Below, in pieces: positions 38,701-49,339 of a stretch of 64,000 nt of DNA (position 1 is its first letter; each line of letters starts with the position of its first letter). Source of the stretch: Nymphaea colorata (taxonomy: Eukaryota > Streptophyta > Magnoliopsida > Nymphaeales > Nymphaeaceae); NCBI RefSeq assembly GCF_008831285.2, contig NC_045139.1, forward strand, positions 11,194,704 to 11,258,703, in the 5' to 3' direction. The notes under the pieces are model-generated. The model had not been told where the DNA came from. It did not search any database and saw only the letters and a program-made list of their open reading frames with translations. Both the position numbers and the translations under genes were made by a program.

Positions 38701-41642
38701 CTTGTCGAACCGGGTCGACGCCCAAAAACCCGCCCTAGTCCTTGAATAAACTCGGTTGAGCGGTAGACTCAACAAAAGTGGATCCGGGTCCCGTCCTAGA
38801 TCCACCAAAACAATCCGCAATCCCAATCTGACTTCTTTTACCGCTCAGATTGGGGATACAGACTCACGGGTCCAACCTGCTGGTACATTCCGCACCCGTA
38901 TGCAACATTCAACACCCGCCGTGTCCCGTTGGAGTGTTGTTGGTCGCTCGACGTATCCCGCCTTATCGAGGCGTGTCCCTTCCTAATCGTTTTTTAACAT
39001 GTCCCGCCATACATCCTCGCGTGTTCCACCTCATAACTCACCATTCGTGTCCTGATTGTGTCCTACTCGAGTGTCCTTTGTTTCCTGGCATGTCCCGCAT
39101 CACCTATTTCCATGTCCCGCCCTAGAATGCCTTGGACGCGTCCTAGACTCGCTCTTCTTGTTTGTCCCTGGCTGTTTTCCCTGTCCCGACCGCTTGTCTC
39201 ACACGTTTCAGGCTGAACCCAGCTGCACCTGGTCAGATCTGACCGAGTTCTACCTTGGGTCGAGTCCCTTCTAGTCCGAGGATGAACTTGCTGCGCTCGA
39301 GGGCTGATTGGCCTCAACCACGCCCAACCATCTGTGCTGGAGAATTCGGCCCATTTGGCTGAGGGACTGGGATTAACCTCCCTTCGCAAAACGCTGCCCT
39401 CTCGACACGGCTTGACCCTACGACGCCTCAATGTCTCTCGAATAACCCTTGATCACAGGAAGGCCTCTGTAGCGGGTGACTCTTGCCTGGGTTGGCCCGA
39501 CACTGCTGCACCACTACGAAGGGTCGAAGGTGCTAACTTCTCTTGGCTGCCACCCTTGATGATCGCCCATACGGATAGCCTTACTAGATTTCTGCTTCGA
39601 TCTCTCGCATAGGCTTCTAGCCTCACTCGATTGCTGCTGCGGTGGTCTGTGCATAAGCCCTGCGTCGATAGCCTCCCTTGCATGCAGAGAGGACCTTGAG
39701 AGTGAGCATGCGGTGTATTAACCCCCCTAATGCGTGGAAGGCCCTGGTGGACGACGAGCATGTGCCAACAACTTAGCCTCCATCGGCGTGGATACGGCTG
39801 CCCTCGGCCATCATGGCCGGGTGGGGGTAGGCCCATATCAATGCCATTAAGAGACTAAGAACAACTTCTAAAATGTACTCCCATGAGTGCACATGATGAA
39901 CAGTGATTTATTAGATAATTGAAAGCAGAGGATTTGAGTACTATTCATAATTTGGAAGAACTATGCTCTACTTATTGGCTCACATATAAAATTGTGTTTC
40001 CTTCTGTAGGCACAAGTTTGAGTACTCTGTTGATGGGGTAATAACGGCTTATCTAGCTGGTGGTATTCAAGCATCTATCATGGTTCCTGAAAGCTGGCCC
40101 ATGTCTGACTCTGCTTTGAGATTGCTGTCATTAAAGAATTTAAATTTCCATTCAAAGGATGTTTCAGTTGGTTCTCTTCACAAGTTAGAGGTATGTTAGA
40201 TGTTCACAAATTTTATATGCAATGCATGTTATAACCTGACATTCCTGTCAATAATCCACCATGGGAGGTCCATTTTTGGTTTGTAGGCTAGGATGGGCTA
40301 TTACCTTCCTGACCTCTCATTGGTGGTTAATATCATTGTTTCTGCCGTACACATTTTTCCTGTAATTTTCTGTGCGAAGTTAGTTCACAAACTAGCTTTT
40401 TTCAAATAATGAGGTTCCTGCTAAAGCTTTCTTTTGTGTTTCATTATTGGATTTTGCTTGTTCAGAGGATTCTTTTAGGTCCTTCAACTGCTTGTTATAT
40501 TGTATCGCATGTAACTGATTGTCTACCTAGCGGTCAATTTTGTTTGCTGGTAAATCGTGCTTCTTGTTGCTCTGGCATGTGCAGTTGTTACATTTCAAAA
40601 CAAGATTCATAGCAATAATGTGTACGGGCCAAAAGTCTCCTTTTCATGCAGTGATGCAGCTTTGTTTGCATTGCGTTCACTTGGGTCCGAATGAGTCCTC
40701 TGTCTGCCTTATTTTTCATTTATAGCCAACTTCCCTTATGGGTCTGACTGATGAGCATATGGAAAACCCATTTTTGGAACTGATATATGAAACATTGACA
40801 AAAGAATGGAGGTAGGAAGAAAAAATTAATGAGTGAAAGATTAAAATCAGGGAAAAAATTTGCTTATTAGAAAAACCGTTGGTCACTTGTGTAAGAATAT
40901 TTCAAGTAATGTACATTTACAGAAGCAGAAGATTTTGGCAAAAGCATCAACTAATAGACTTGCTCTCGACAAAATAATTTAGAACAATGCAAAGGAAATC
41001 GTGGAGAAACCTTGATGTGTTGCACTGCGATAGAGGAAGAAGCGTGTTCATCTGTTTGAACAAAAAGGGAGCCGCACTTTGCTTCTTTACTGTTTTTTTC
41101 CTATGGAAGCTGCATACGGATTGTATTGAAATGATTTACAGAAGAGGAAAGAAAGTACTATGACGGATCTATTTTTCGTGTACTTCAAATTTCTCCTTTG
41201 CAAATGCCAAACTTTTAAAATATATATGAACTGGAGTTCCTAGTGATCCTGGACCAGCGTGTCTACCTATATCCTTTGTAATTGTATATGCACACACATC
41301 CACAATTTGCAAAAAAAATGCTGAGCATCTTATCGAGCTTTTCAAGGAACAGGGTTAGGCGTGAGCTCTGCTGGTTTATCTGGAAAAAGTCGGCGAATAA
41401 CGTTCATAGTTTCTGTCTGATGCACAATTGTCCAATTGCTTTCCAGTTAGCTGTACAATTTCCTTATGCTACCTATTGCTCAAATTTGAATATCTTGTGC
41501 ATGAACGGCCAACTGATGAACATCTATGCCTTGTCAGGAGTTAGCGAATTCATTGGATTCAGAGAGGCGTTACAATCTTCTCAATTTTGTGGAGGCCATT
41601 GAACAAATCCTTAAAGAGCAGCTGAGTTCGGATAATCTCTGA
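25458..41642 (+). CDS. Coiled-coil protein with conserved C-terminal domain, function not recognised
   Basis: Twelve exons: 25458-25528, 25631-25736, 25908-25971, 27113-27214, 27292-27356, 28313-28399, 30797-30876, 34920-35136, 35591-35646, 37203-37334, 40010-40190 and 41538-41642. All junctions are GT-AG and all phases close, giving 421 residues. Residues 1-24 are acidic; 25-192 are charged, Glu/Lys/Leu-rich and read as a discontinuous coiled coil (for example NKREELEKIRIENL, VEKRKVELDCIEDLKSML). Residues 193-421 look like a globular alpha/beta domain, with EMLIKVIPGTRELVDVE, IFPNDVLIDDI, RSPLEWMVRKVQ and FEYSVDGVITAYLAGG. This layout recalls kinetochore-type proteins with a coiled coil followed by an RWD-like fold, but that is a weak inference and I do not name the gene. 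ATG 25458 is the only start before the first conserved block. The coding sequence is 1.27 kb in a 16.2-kb locus, swollen by transposons. Confidence 0.82.
25972..27112 (+). other. Intron 3 of the coiled-coil gene
   Basis: A 1.1-kb AT-rich intron from GTATGG to a CTGGTAG acceptor. No inserted element or coding sequence was recognised. Confidence 0.7.
27357..30796 (+). other. Introns 5 and 6 of the coiled-coil gene
   Basis: Two introns, 27357-28312 and 28400-30796, flank the 87-nt exon 28313-28399. Intron 5 shows nothing recognisable. Intron 6 contains the element at 29403-29878 with its 10-bp flanking repeat, a (TA)n(CA)n microsatellite at 29766-29798, and otherwise plain T-rich intron sequence. 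Confidence 0.7.
29393..29888. mobile_element. Non-autonomous DNA transposon with 10-bp flanking direct repeat
   Basis: AGGTGGGAGT stands at 29393-29402 and again at 29879-29888, bounding a 476-bp element. Its ends carry related inverted words (TCACATGGGTAC left; the reverse complement of the right end reads TCACATACGTAC). A 9-10-bp duplication suits the Mutator-like superfamily. The interior repeats GGTACT-type words and contains the TA/CA microsatellite; it encodes nothing. Confidence 0.75.
31032..32271. mobile_element. 1.24-kb element with 16-bp terminal inverted repeats
   Basis: Left end CTATGTTACATGGGTA (31032-31047); the reverse complement of the right end (32271-32256) is CTATGTCACACGGGTA, 14 of 16 identical. 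Flanks AATTTTAG and ATTTATAG could be a decayed 8-bp duplication, which would fit hAT. The interior is AT-rich with short open frames only. It sits in intron 7 of the coiled-coil gene. Confidence 0.65.
32342..32925. mobile_element. GGGC-type MITE copy 4, carrying a nested solo LTR
   Basis: Left end AAGGCTGGGCAACGAGCCCG; the reverse complement of the right end reads AGGCCTAGGCATCGGGCTGG, clear inverted ends of about 20 bp. Flanking ATGAAATA (left) and ATGAAACA (right) look like an 8-bp duplication with one change. About 360 bp belong to the MITE proper; the remainder is the nested LTR at 32554-32776. Confidence 0.75.
32549..32781. mobile_element. 223-bp solo LTR with perfect 5-bp target duplication
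   Basis: Element 32554-32776 begins TGTTGAAATT and ends ATCACGTAACA (TG...CA), and is flanked on both sides by ATTAT (32549-32553 and 32777-32781). An AATAAA signal near 32712 is as expected in an LTR. No internal retroelement sequence remains, so it is a solo LTR, probably of a small copia or TRIM-type element. Confidence 0.82.
33248..33972. mobile_element. hAT-like non-autonomous element packed with GTATCGTACGATAC repeats
   Basis: The 8-bp duplication CTTCTTGC stands at 33248-33255 and 33965-33972. The element between (33256-33964, 709 bp) starts CAATGTTGTA and ends TACAACACTG, so the 10-bp ends are inverted with one difference (CARTGTTGTA). Both subterminal zones are filled with GTATCG/CGATAC words, many forming the palindrome CGTATCGTACGATACG: about 33270-33340 on the left and 33767-33955 on the right. 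An 8-bp duplication, short ends and dense subterminal motifs are hAT hallmarks. The Tyr/Arg-rich frames read from the repeats are not genes. Confidence 0.88.
35647..37202 (+). other. Intron 9 of the coiled-coil gene
   Basis: A 1.6-kb T-rich intron from GTATAT to GCAACAG. A short (TA)n run lies at about 35978-35993. No inserted element was bounded. Confidence 0.65.
37587..39845. mobile_element. GC-rich 2.25-kb LTR-like block, probable solo LTR
   Basis: Between 37592 and 39840 the base composition becomes clearly GC-richer than the surrounding intron. The block starts TGATACGACC and ends CCCATATCA, that is TGATA...TATCA short inverted termini, and is flanked by ATGCT (37587-37591) and ATGCC (39841-39845), a 5-bp duplication with one change. 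TG...CA ends plus 5 bp are the LTR signature; no reverse transcriptase, primer-binding site or integrase was recognised, so a solo LTR of a large (Ty3-like) retroelement is the simplest reading. Short frames of about 60-130 codons occur on both strands but resemble nothing known. It lies in intron 10 of the coiled-coil gene. Confidence 0.68.
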
Positions 41643-41651
41643 CTCGCAGTG

Positions 41652-41693
<42 letters not shown>

Positions 41694-43117
41694 GGTTAGC
41701 TAGTTTTTCTCTATGCTTTGCACCAAGCAACTTTCTTGAGCAGCGAACTTTTTACACCTATGAATTCATCGATAGGCACCATCTCATGATCGAAGTTCGT
41801 GGGCTTATCCAATCTAATAAAATGGTTTGGTACAAAATCGTACTAATGTAATTGTTTGAGAATGCAGCCCTCGTCTAATTTTCCCGCAGAATCTTAGTTT
41901 CTTCGCCTATGCTGGATTGCGTCTCTCGGGAACATAAGAATATCAAACACTATTACGGAATTGAGTTTTGTTCCGATTTTAAAAAAGTTGGGACAGGCAT
42001 AGAGGTGATGAAAGGGGGCGCAGCCACAACCTTTGTCCTTAATTTGCAAGGCATCACACCCAGCGTCTTTACCTTAATTTTATATTCATGGGAATCAAAT
42101 CTGAGATGCATTGTGTATGTGCTGTATAGGTCCGACCAGCTGCACTACCGGCTGGTTGAGAGCAGTCTCATTTTTGGAGTGGTTTTATGAGACAATAACT
42201 ACAGCAACAGGCTGGTTGGAAAGCAGTCTCATTTTTGGACTGGTTTTTTGAGACGGTATCTACAGCCATAGGTGTGGATGGACTAGTATCCTTGAGGGGG
42301 CGTTTGATTGCCCAGACAAACGTCCGTAGATAGGAATCAATCGATAAGTGTCCATGGACCAAAAAATGCATGCTGTGTATGATATGCACGGACATATATG
42401 TGTGGATTCCTCTCCCTCTGTTTGATAAAACAGAGATAAGAATTTAAGGGGCAAAAATGGTTGCAACTGTTTCCTGCCACTTTAACAATGGTAACTCAAA
42501 CAGTTTACTAGGCTACCCGTTTTATAGGTGTTAATCAAGAAACACAAAAAACTGTTATTTCTTGCTAATGAACAAAGCCCGGTCAATACAAACGTAGGAT
42601 TTAATTTTTTGGTTCACGGTCGATCGTCTCATTTAGTTACGACAAACCCAGGACGATATTAGGTTTGCCATAGTTTTAGCAGAATGCGGATTCGCTTGTT
42701 ACGTGGACTGATAAGCTGCTGGATCCATGTTAGCTCCATTATATTGCAATATTTCCACAATTATGACCGTCCGGCATATATATGACCGTCTAGTGCCTGA
42801 AATGTATACAACTACATGTTTCCTAAAAAATAAGAAATAAAAAAAATTTGTTGGACTCCTATGGATCAGTTGCAAGCGTTCAAAAAATCGATGATCACAA
42901 AATCTGATTTCTTCTTTCGATAAGGTTTTTTTTTTTTTTAAATAGTATACTTTCGGACCATCCAACCACTATTTATGTGGGATATGATAATGCCCACAAA
43001 ATAACAACGTTGACAATAAAATTCTCACACGCAAGTGCACTAAAATAATATTTTATTAAAAAAAGAAGCAAACGGGTTGAGTCTAGTTTCCTTTTACCAT
43101 GAAGGAAGTAGTGTCTG
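41643..43117. other. 3' flank of the coiled-coil gene and intergenic sequence
   Basis: Includes a (GA)n run at 41652-41695 just after the stop codon, a two-unit tandem repeat at 42150-42269, and AT-rich sequence with no recognisable gene. The stretch 42296-42420 (GGGGGCGTTTGATTGCCC...) looks like the edge of a degraded MITE but could not be bounded. Confidence 0.6.
42150..42269. repeat. Two-unit 60-bp tandem repeat
   Basis: GGCTGGTTGAGAGCAGTCTC ... (42150-42209) is followed by GGCTGGTTGGAAAGCAGTCTC-type sequence (42210-42269); both units share CATTTTTGGASTGGTTTT and GAGAC. About 85% similar by eye. Confidence 0.8.
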
Positions 43118-43362
43118 GTTATGGGGCCTGGTTACCCAGCACTTGGCCTGATCGGGCCTGGTTACCCAGTTCTTGGCCCGATCGGGCCTGGGCCCGAAAA
43201 AATCAGTTCAATAGGATTCGATTTGGACTGTATTTTATTTTTAAAAAACTTTATTTTATATTTTAAAAATATTCTTTTTTATTTTAACGAGGCTGGGCCC
43301 AAGCCAGAACTTTGACTCTTAGGTGTCTGGCCCGATGCCCAAGCCTAGCCTTAGACATACAT
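43118..43362. mobile_element. GGGC-type MITE copy 5
   Basis: Starts ATGGGGCCTGGTTACCCAGC and ends GGCCCGATGCCCAAGCCTAG; the core TTTTATATTTTAAAAATATT is the same AT block as in copies 3 and 4. TIR agreement is weaker at the left end, which also carries a short internal duplication (TTACCCAG and CGATCGGGCCTG repeated). Confidence 0.62.
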
Positions 43363-43379
43363 ATCGGTTGCTACTTTTC

Positions 43380-46140
43380 AAATAATACCCAATACCTTTT
43401 GGCAATTTCTTATAATTGGAATGATTGCATCTTCTCCTCAATTTGAAGGTGCTTCCTTGGTAATCTAAGCACCCTTTATTTTGCATGTCCTTTTAATTTT
43501 TAGATTTAATTTTTGAAATTTAAATCCAATTATACATTACTAATTTAACATTTTCCTTCAATTTGCGATTGCTAGGACCTACAATTTTCAAACTTATCTA
43601 TAGGCGCACCACGCAGCAGTGCAGCAATAGCTTGTGAACATATGTGCCACTTGTTTGTTTCTTGGCACAATATCTAGCACAATTTGTTTCTTTCTCTACC
43701 AACTAACTTTCTAATAAAATGATAATGAATCTCAATGTGAAATGATCGGTTATGAAAGACTAGTCTTTGTCATTGTAATAGCCAACTATATATGGCTGGT
43801 GCTTTAGGTTTTTGGTCCAAATCTAAAATAATCCTCTTCAGGCAACCTACATCTTGTGCTGCAGTAGTAGTTGCAATATATTATGCTTTTCTGGATAATA
43901 CAATTGTATTTTGCTTTTGTGTTGACTAAGATATGAATTTAAATCCCAAATTAAAAAATATATATCTTAAAGTGCTTTTTACTTATCAAATAAGGGTGTT
44001 CAACACTTGCTGTATAGCCAACAAGTTTGAATGTTGTTTATCACTATCTCTATAACCAACAAATTGAAGATCATTTTCAACAAGATGCAATATGCTTCTT
44101 TACTTGTGGGGTTATTTGAGGCAACAAAATTCTTTTCATTTGCAAATATTTGTGCTGAACTTGTTTCTCAATCCCTTCATCAACAAATTTAAGTTTCTCA
44201 AATTAGCCAACTACTTTGTATTTGAGTTCATTTGCATTAGACTTTAAATATATTACTACAACCAAAAAATATATTTTTTCTCGCTTCTTCTCAAATTTAT
44301 CTCTATTATAAAAATTATTGCTTGAAACTCAATGCAATTCAAAATGACTAACCATTGACTTGTACCATGCTTCATATGATGTTTTATGGTATTCGATGAA
44401 AATATTTGTTGCAGTATTCATGACTTCCACAAAAAATTGTTTGGAAGATTAATCACTTCAATATGCCTTTATTATTGAAATGGTAGTATAATTTCATTAT
44501 TCTAAAATGTCATTTTGTTCTGGTATTTTCCTTGCACTTAGTTGCATTTTGGCATGTTTTTTCAATATCTCCAAAATTCACTACACATAAATTCTTCTCA
44601 ATGATCAATTCTTAGAGTGGGTTTGGATGAGACCCTAAAATGGCAAATGGTTAAAGATGATCTTATAAAAATCTAGTTTGGATACAATGATGTTTTAAAA
44701 GGGAGTGACTAACCTAACACCAAAGGTTTTCCACCAAAATTAATGTTGTGCCACTGAAAAACATAAACCAGGTTTTGATAAACTGATTAAAAAAAACCAA
44801 GTTTAGCAAAACATGCTTTTCAAATGGCATCCTTTTTTTACAGCATCATCCAAATCCTACCTTTATTTCTTCAACTTAATTTCATTATCTGCAAAGACTT
44901 TAAATTCTTTGGAAAGAAAAAATGTTTTTGACTATTGTTAGAAAAATTATCAGCAAAAACAAAAAATATATTTTACCATAATTATGAAGCTTGATCGACA
45001 TATTCTTTTTGCTTGAACAATTTTAAACTTTGATAATGAAGTGCCAAAGATTTGGTACATCTAAAATTTCTTTTAACACATGTTGGTGATCACAAAGAGG
45101 GATAGTCAAAACGCAAACAATATTTGTAGCCATATTTACCCTTGTTCTTGTTTGTTGACTATTTTTTCAAATAGTATTGCACTCTATATTATTGAAATTC
45201 ACTTGCTTCTTTGGCATAAGTTTACCAACCCTTAACAATTACATATGATCGTATGAAACGTCACAAATGAATTTGGTTTGGTCTGAATTTAGTTCAAGAT
45301 AATAATGTCTTCGCCTTCAACATGTTGAAATGCCATTTTTATTATTACTTTATCCATAATAGTTTCATCAAGTTTGATGAAATACTTTTTATTTCTAGCC
45401 ATGTAATTAATGTAACTACTTTCCATGTGCTATGTATTATGTGAATCTTGTTCAACTTTCATGCAAGAGAAAATTCTTTGGCTTTTTTATCTACAGATTT
45501 GGTAAAATTAACTTCATGATTCTTGAAACCAATATTTTGAAAGTGATATCATTTTCTACATTTTGTGCACCTAAATCAACATTATTTATATTTATATCCA
45601 TATTTTTTGCATGCATGAGATCATTTTATTTCTTATATTACTTAATTTCTTAAATAAAATAACTATTTAGTCTTTTTTTTTGTTTCAAAAATGAAGTCCT
45701 GTTGAGGACCTTGTTTGAATGACAAATTTCGAGTTTATTGTCACTACTTTGAGAAACTCAAACTTGCAAGATGCTTCGAGGGATCTCATCAACTCTTGTA
45801 ATGATAGAGTTGATAGATCATTTAATTCTATGAGGGTAACTACAACATAGTTGTATTTTTGCAGTAAATTTTTTCAGTTTTCAACTATTTTTCTCTTCAA
45901 CTTTATTGCTATAAGGCCTTATCTATTGGTTGATCTCAACAACTTTATCAAGTAGTGCATCACTTGAACAATTGAAGGTGAAGACAAACACAAGCTATGT
46001 GTCATATTTGCTAATTTTCTTGTTTCCTCTATGTGAGTTGATCACCTCTTGGACGTAGAAGTGATCTTAAATATTAAAATATAACTACGTAGAGATGAAA
46101 ACATTGATTAGATTATGTAAAGCTTACTCCACATTCTATG
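43380..46140 (-). mobile_element. Decayed Ty1/copia retrotransposon, minus strand
   Basis: Read on the minus strand, translation across stops shows a copia gag at about 45890-45740 (IELNDLSTLSLQELMRSLEA, the UBN2-type motif), an integrase-like tract near 45100-44900, the tail of integrase (MKHGTSQW at about 44370), and RNase H at 44080-43640 (QFVGYRDSD, ATTTAAQDVGCLKRI, HIEIHYHFIRKLVE). The polypurine-like AAGGAAAATGTTAAA puts the 3' LTR start at about 43550. Frameshifts and stops are everywhere and most of the reverse transcriptase is missing. A MITE interrupts it at 44615-44862. Confidence 0.8.
44612..44865. mobile_element. Tourist-like MITE inside the minus-strand copia element
   Basis: GAGTGGGTTTGGATGAGACC at the left and TCATCCAAATCCTACCT at the right are inverted ends; TTA flanks both sides (44612-44614 and 44863-44865). 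The 248-bp element 44615-44862 carries no coding sequence. A 3-bp TTA duplication and a GTTTGGATGA-type end point to PIF/Harbinger-derived (Tourist) MITEs. Confidence 0.8.
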
Positions 46141-46144
46141 CTAT

Positions 46145-49100
46145 TAAGATAATGAAACCCTATTTGTTCCTGCTTTTTCAAATAATGAAACACATGATTC
46201 GCATATGTGGTATAGTCATGTTTTTAGTTTATATTTGAAAATATTGTTCAGTAAAAGTACTCATGAAATCAACAAAAACTGTGAAACTTGTTCCCTTGCT
46301 GCCAACTTCACTAGGTTCTATTTTCCTATTATTACTAGTCAAAACAATAACACCTTTAGTCATGTTCTTTTTTACATAAAATAGTGGATATCACTTGTTT
46401 TCTTTCACTAGATCATGTTATTTTTTTTAGCATTATTGATTGTTTTAGCAAAAACATTTATGCATACCTATTGTGACATAAACCTAAATCACAAAAGTTC
46501 TCAAAATAATTTTTTAAGTTGGTGGATATATGTTTTCAAATACAAGTTAGATTTGTCTAATTCAACAAGTTCTATCCCTTTTCAAATGATATTCAAACTC
46601 ATTTGGAAAAATAATAGCATTTTGCATAGGCATTTTATGTTGGGACGCTCCAATAAAATGAGATTATTGGACACCAGCAATATTGTTTAGTTTCTTGAAG
46701 TAACTCGACCATTAAAAATCTAAGCAAATGTTTCTTTTAATTTTTGGGGCAAATATGTTTTATAACAACCATTTAATCAAGTGTGTGCCTAACTATCTCC
46801 ACTTCAGGGTCTAGCGAAAAGAAAATTCTTCAAGAAATATTTTAGTATAAGCTTGTGCAATATGACTGTCTCAAAGTAATCATGATTCTAAAGCTGAAAA
46901 TATATGATGTTAATTGACTATTCATTAAGAGAAAATGGTACAAAATCTTTGAAACTTGGAAGCTAGTTCCATCTTTGTTAGTGAAAATGTCATATTTTTT
47001 ATGAAACTGTTTTTCCATCTGGAGACCAAAAGTTCTTTATTGATTTGGATCTTGTTGAGCAAGAGGCAGAACCAGCATATTAAACTAAACAACATTATCT
47101 TCATAAATATGATTACAACCTTGTTGAGTCGTGCCCTTTTTGTTAGATTTAGGACAAGTCCAAATTGGGTGGTTGAAATTGATTTGTTAGTATTCAATGA
47201 AAGTTGGCTTGTTAATGGGATGATTTGGAATTATGGTAATAGGGCCTGCAGTGATATTCTAATTTAATTGGATGATCAAATCTTGATGGAGACTGTTGTT
47301 TACAGAAACGCTCGGTGATCCATCTTTGTGGGCTCTAGGAGTTAGGTTCAATTCAATAGACTTAGATGGAAGCATTGGTTGAGGGTCTGCTTTAAGGGGT
47401 TGTTTGGGTGGAGGGAAAAGAAAGGAAAGGGAGGAATGAAAAGGAAAGTGAGAGAAAAAAAATGGGAAAGGAAAGGAGAGAAAAGGAAATGAATGGAAAG
47501 AAATTATTATAAAATTTGTTTGGAGAAAAAAAATGAACAACCTTTTTCCTTGAGTTATCATATTTTTTGTTTTCTTTTTTTTTTCTCCTCCTTAATTAAC
47601 CAACCAAACACCAAATTGACTACTATTTTCCTTCCTTTCCTCTGCTTTCCCTCCATCCAAACAAGCTGTAAAGGACTGAATAGTGGGCAATTTAATTTTT
47701 TTGGTAGAAAGTGTTTGGATAAATGTTTTATTATTTGCAATGAGTTTTGCTCTACAAAAGTTATTCAACTACTATGTTCATGGTTTTTATAATGAGTGTT
47801 TTTTTTTTTTGCTATTGTCAGTCTTTGTTACAAGTATTTTTTTTTGTTTTTCTTTTTGTGATGGCTGTTGTAAATTCTTTTATTTTTTGATTGTTTGTAG
47901 TCATTTCTGTTGCTAATAAAATTTCAATTCCAACCCTAGAATGGTTGTTGAGGTTTATGCCAATCCATCACTCATCCTCTTCTCAGTCAGCTTGTTGTCC
48001 ATTCACACATTCTTGCATTTTCTTGTCTCTTTAATTATCACTATTTCCTAGTCAATAAATATGTCATTGACGAATCACCTGAGAATCTTATGACAGTGAA
48101 AGACCGTCATATATAACTGAATTAAAGTATCTTCAACAAAACAATACTTATCATGTTGTTGCTTTCAGATAAACATGTTGTTTGTTCTACATGGTTCTAC
48201 AAAATCAAGTACAATTTTGATGAGAGAGTATAACAAAGTGCAAGGCATGCTCTTAGTTCATGAATATACTCAATAGGAATGACTAATTGCCACAACATCT
48301 TTGCCCATGTTGTTATTGTTATTGGTGTCTATATAATGTCTTCTTTCTACCACATGTACTAAAAGTTGGCCTCATACTAACTTGATGTCAATATTAATGC
48401 ATTTTTTTTGTGGTGATTAGGGTGAAAAAAATTACATGAAATCACCTCTTAGCTATGGTCAACATAGGAGAACTCATGTACGTTTCACTCAAAAAATGAT
48501 TATATGGTTTTAAAAATTTAAGACAGTAGTTCTCTAGATTCTTTTGTTCAAAAAATGGAAAAAAATATTTATTTTTGCATATGTGGATGACATATTAATA
48601 ATTGTTGATGAATATTTCAATATTAGTAAGATGAAACAGTTCCTTGGTAAAATGGTTTTATGTCAATAATTTAGAAAATGTTAAATACTTTTTCCTAATA
48701 GAAGTTGTTTGATCACAAGAAATGATATTTCTCATTTGATAGGAATATTCCTTGGATGTACAAAAGGAAAGAGTTTTTTTTTTTAATATTTCTATATATC
48801 AACAAAAGAAAAAATGTTAATAATAGCCAAATGATCAAAAGTAGAGATATTTACAAAGGACTTGTTAGTTTGATTTATATATTTTACCGTTACCTAACCT
48901 CACACACATTGTCTCTAACCTTAACTAATTTATGCATTAAAAACAACCAAAATTCAAATGTGGTCATCAAATTGTTAAGATATATAACAAGGACTCCTAG
49001 ATAAGGCATGATTTTCAAAGCCCAAAAGTAGTTGAGCTTAAGTTGTATGTAGACGTTGTTGGATAGGCTATTGCACTACAAAATTGACAACTAGTCATTG

Positions 49101-49287
49101 CACTTTTATAGGAGGACATATTATCTCATAGAGCACAAAGGAAAAATCCATAGGGTCACAATCATTTATTAAAGTTGAATGTAGAAGCATAACAACTAAA
49201 AAATGTGAAAATATTGTGGTTAGCTTATATTTGAATGAACTTTGTTGTAAGTGAAGTTTGCCAATCACATTATAGTGACAATAAGGC

Positions 49288-49339
<52 letters not shown>

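Noticed and set aside
37584..39836. Numerous 60-127-codon frames on both strands suggesting a gene-rich insert
   Set aside because: Frame length is explained by high GC content; no domain was recognised and the block has LTR-like ends and sits in an intron.
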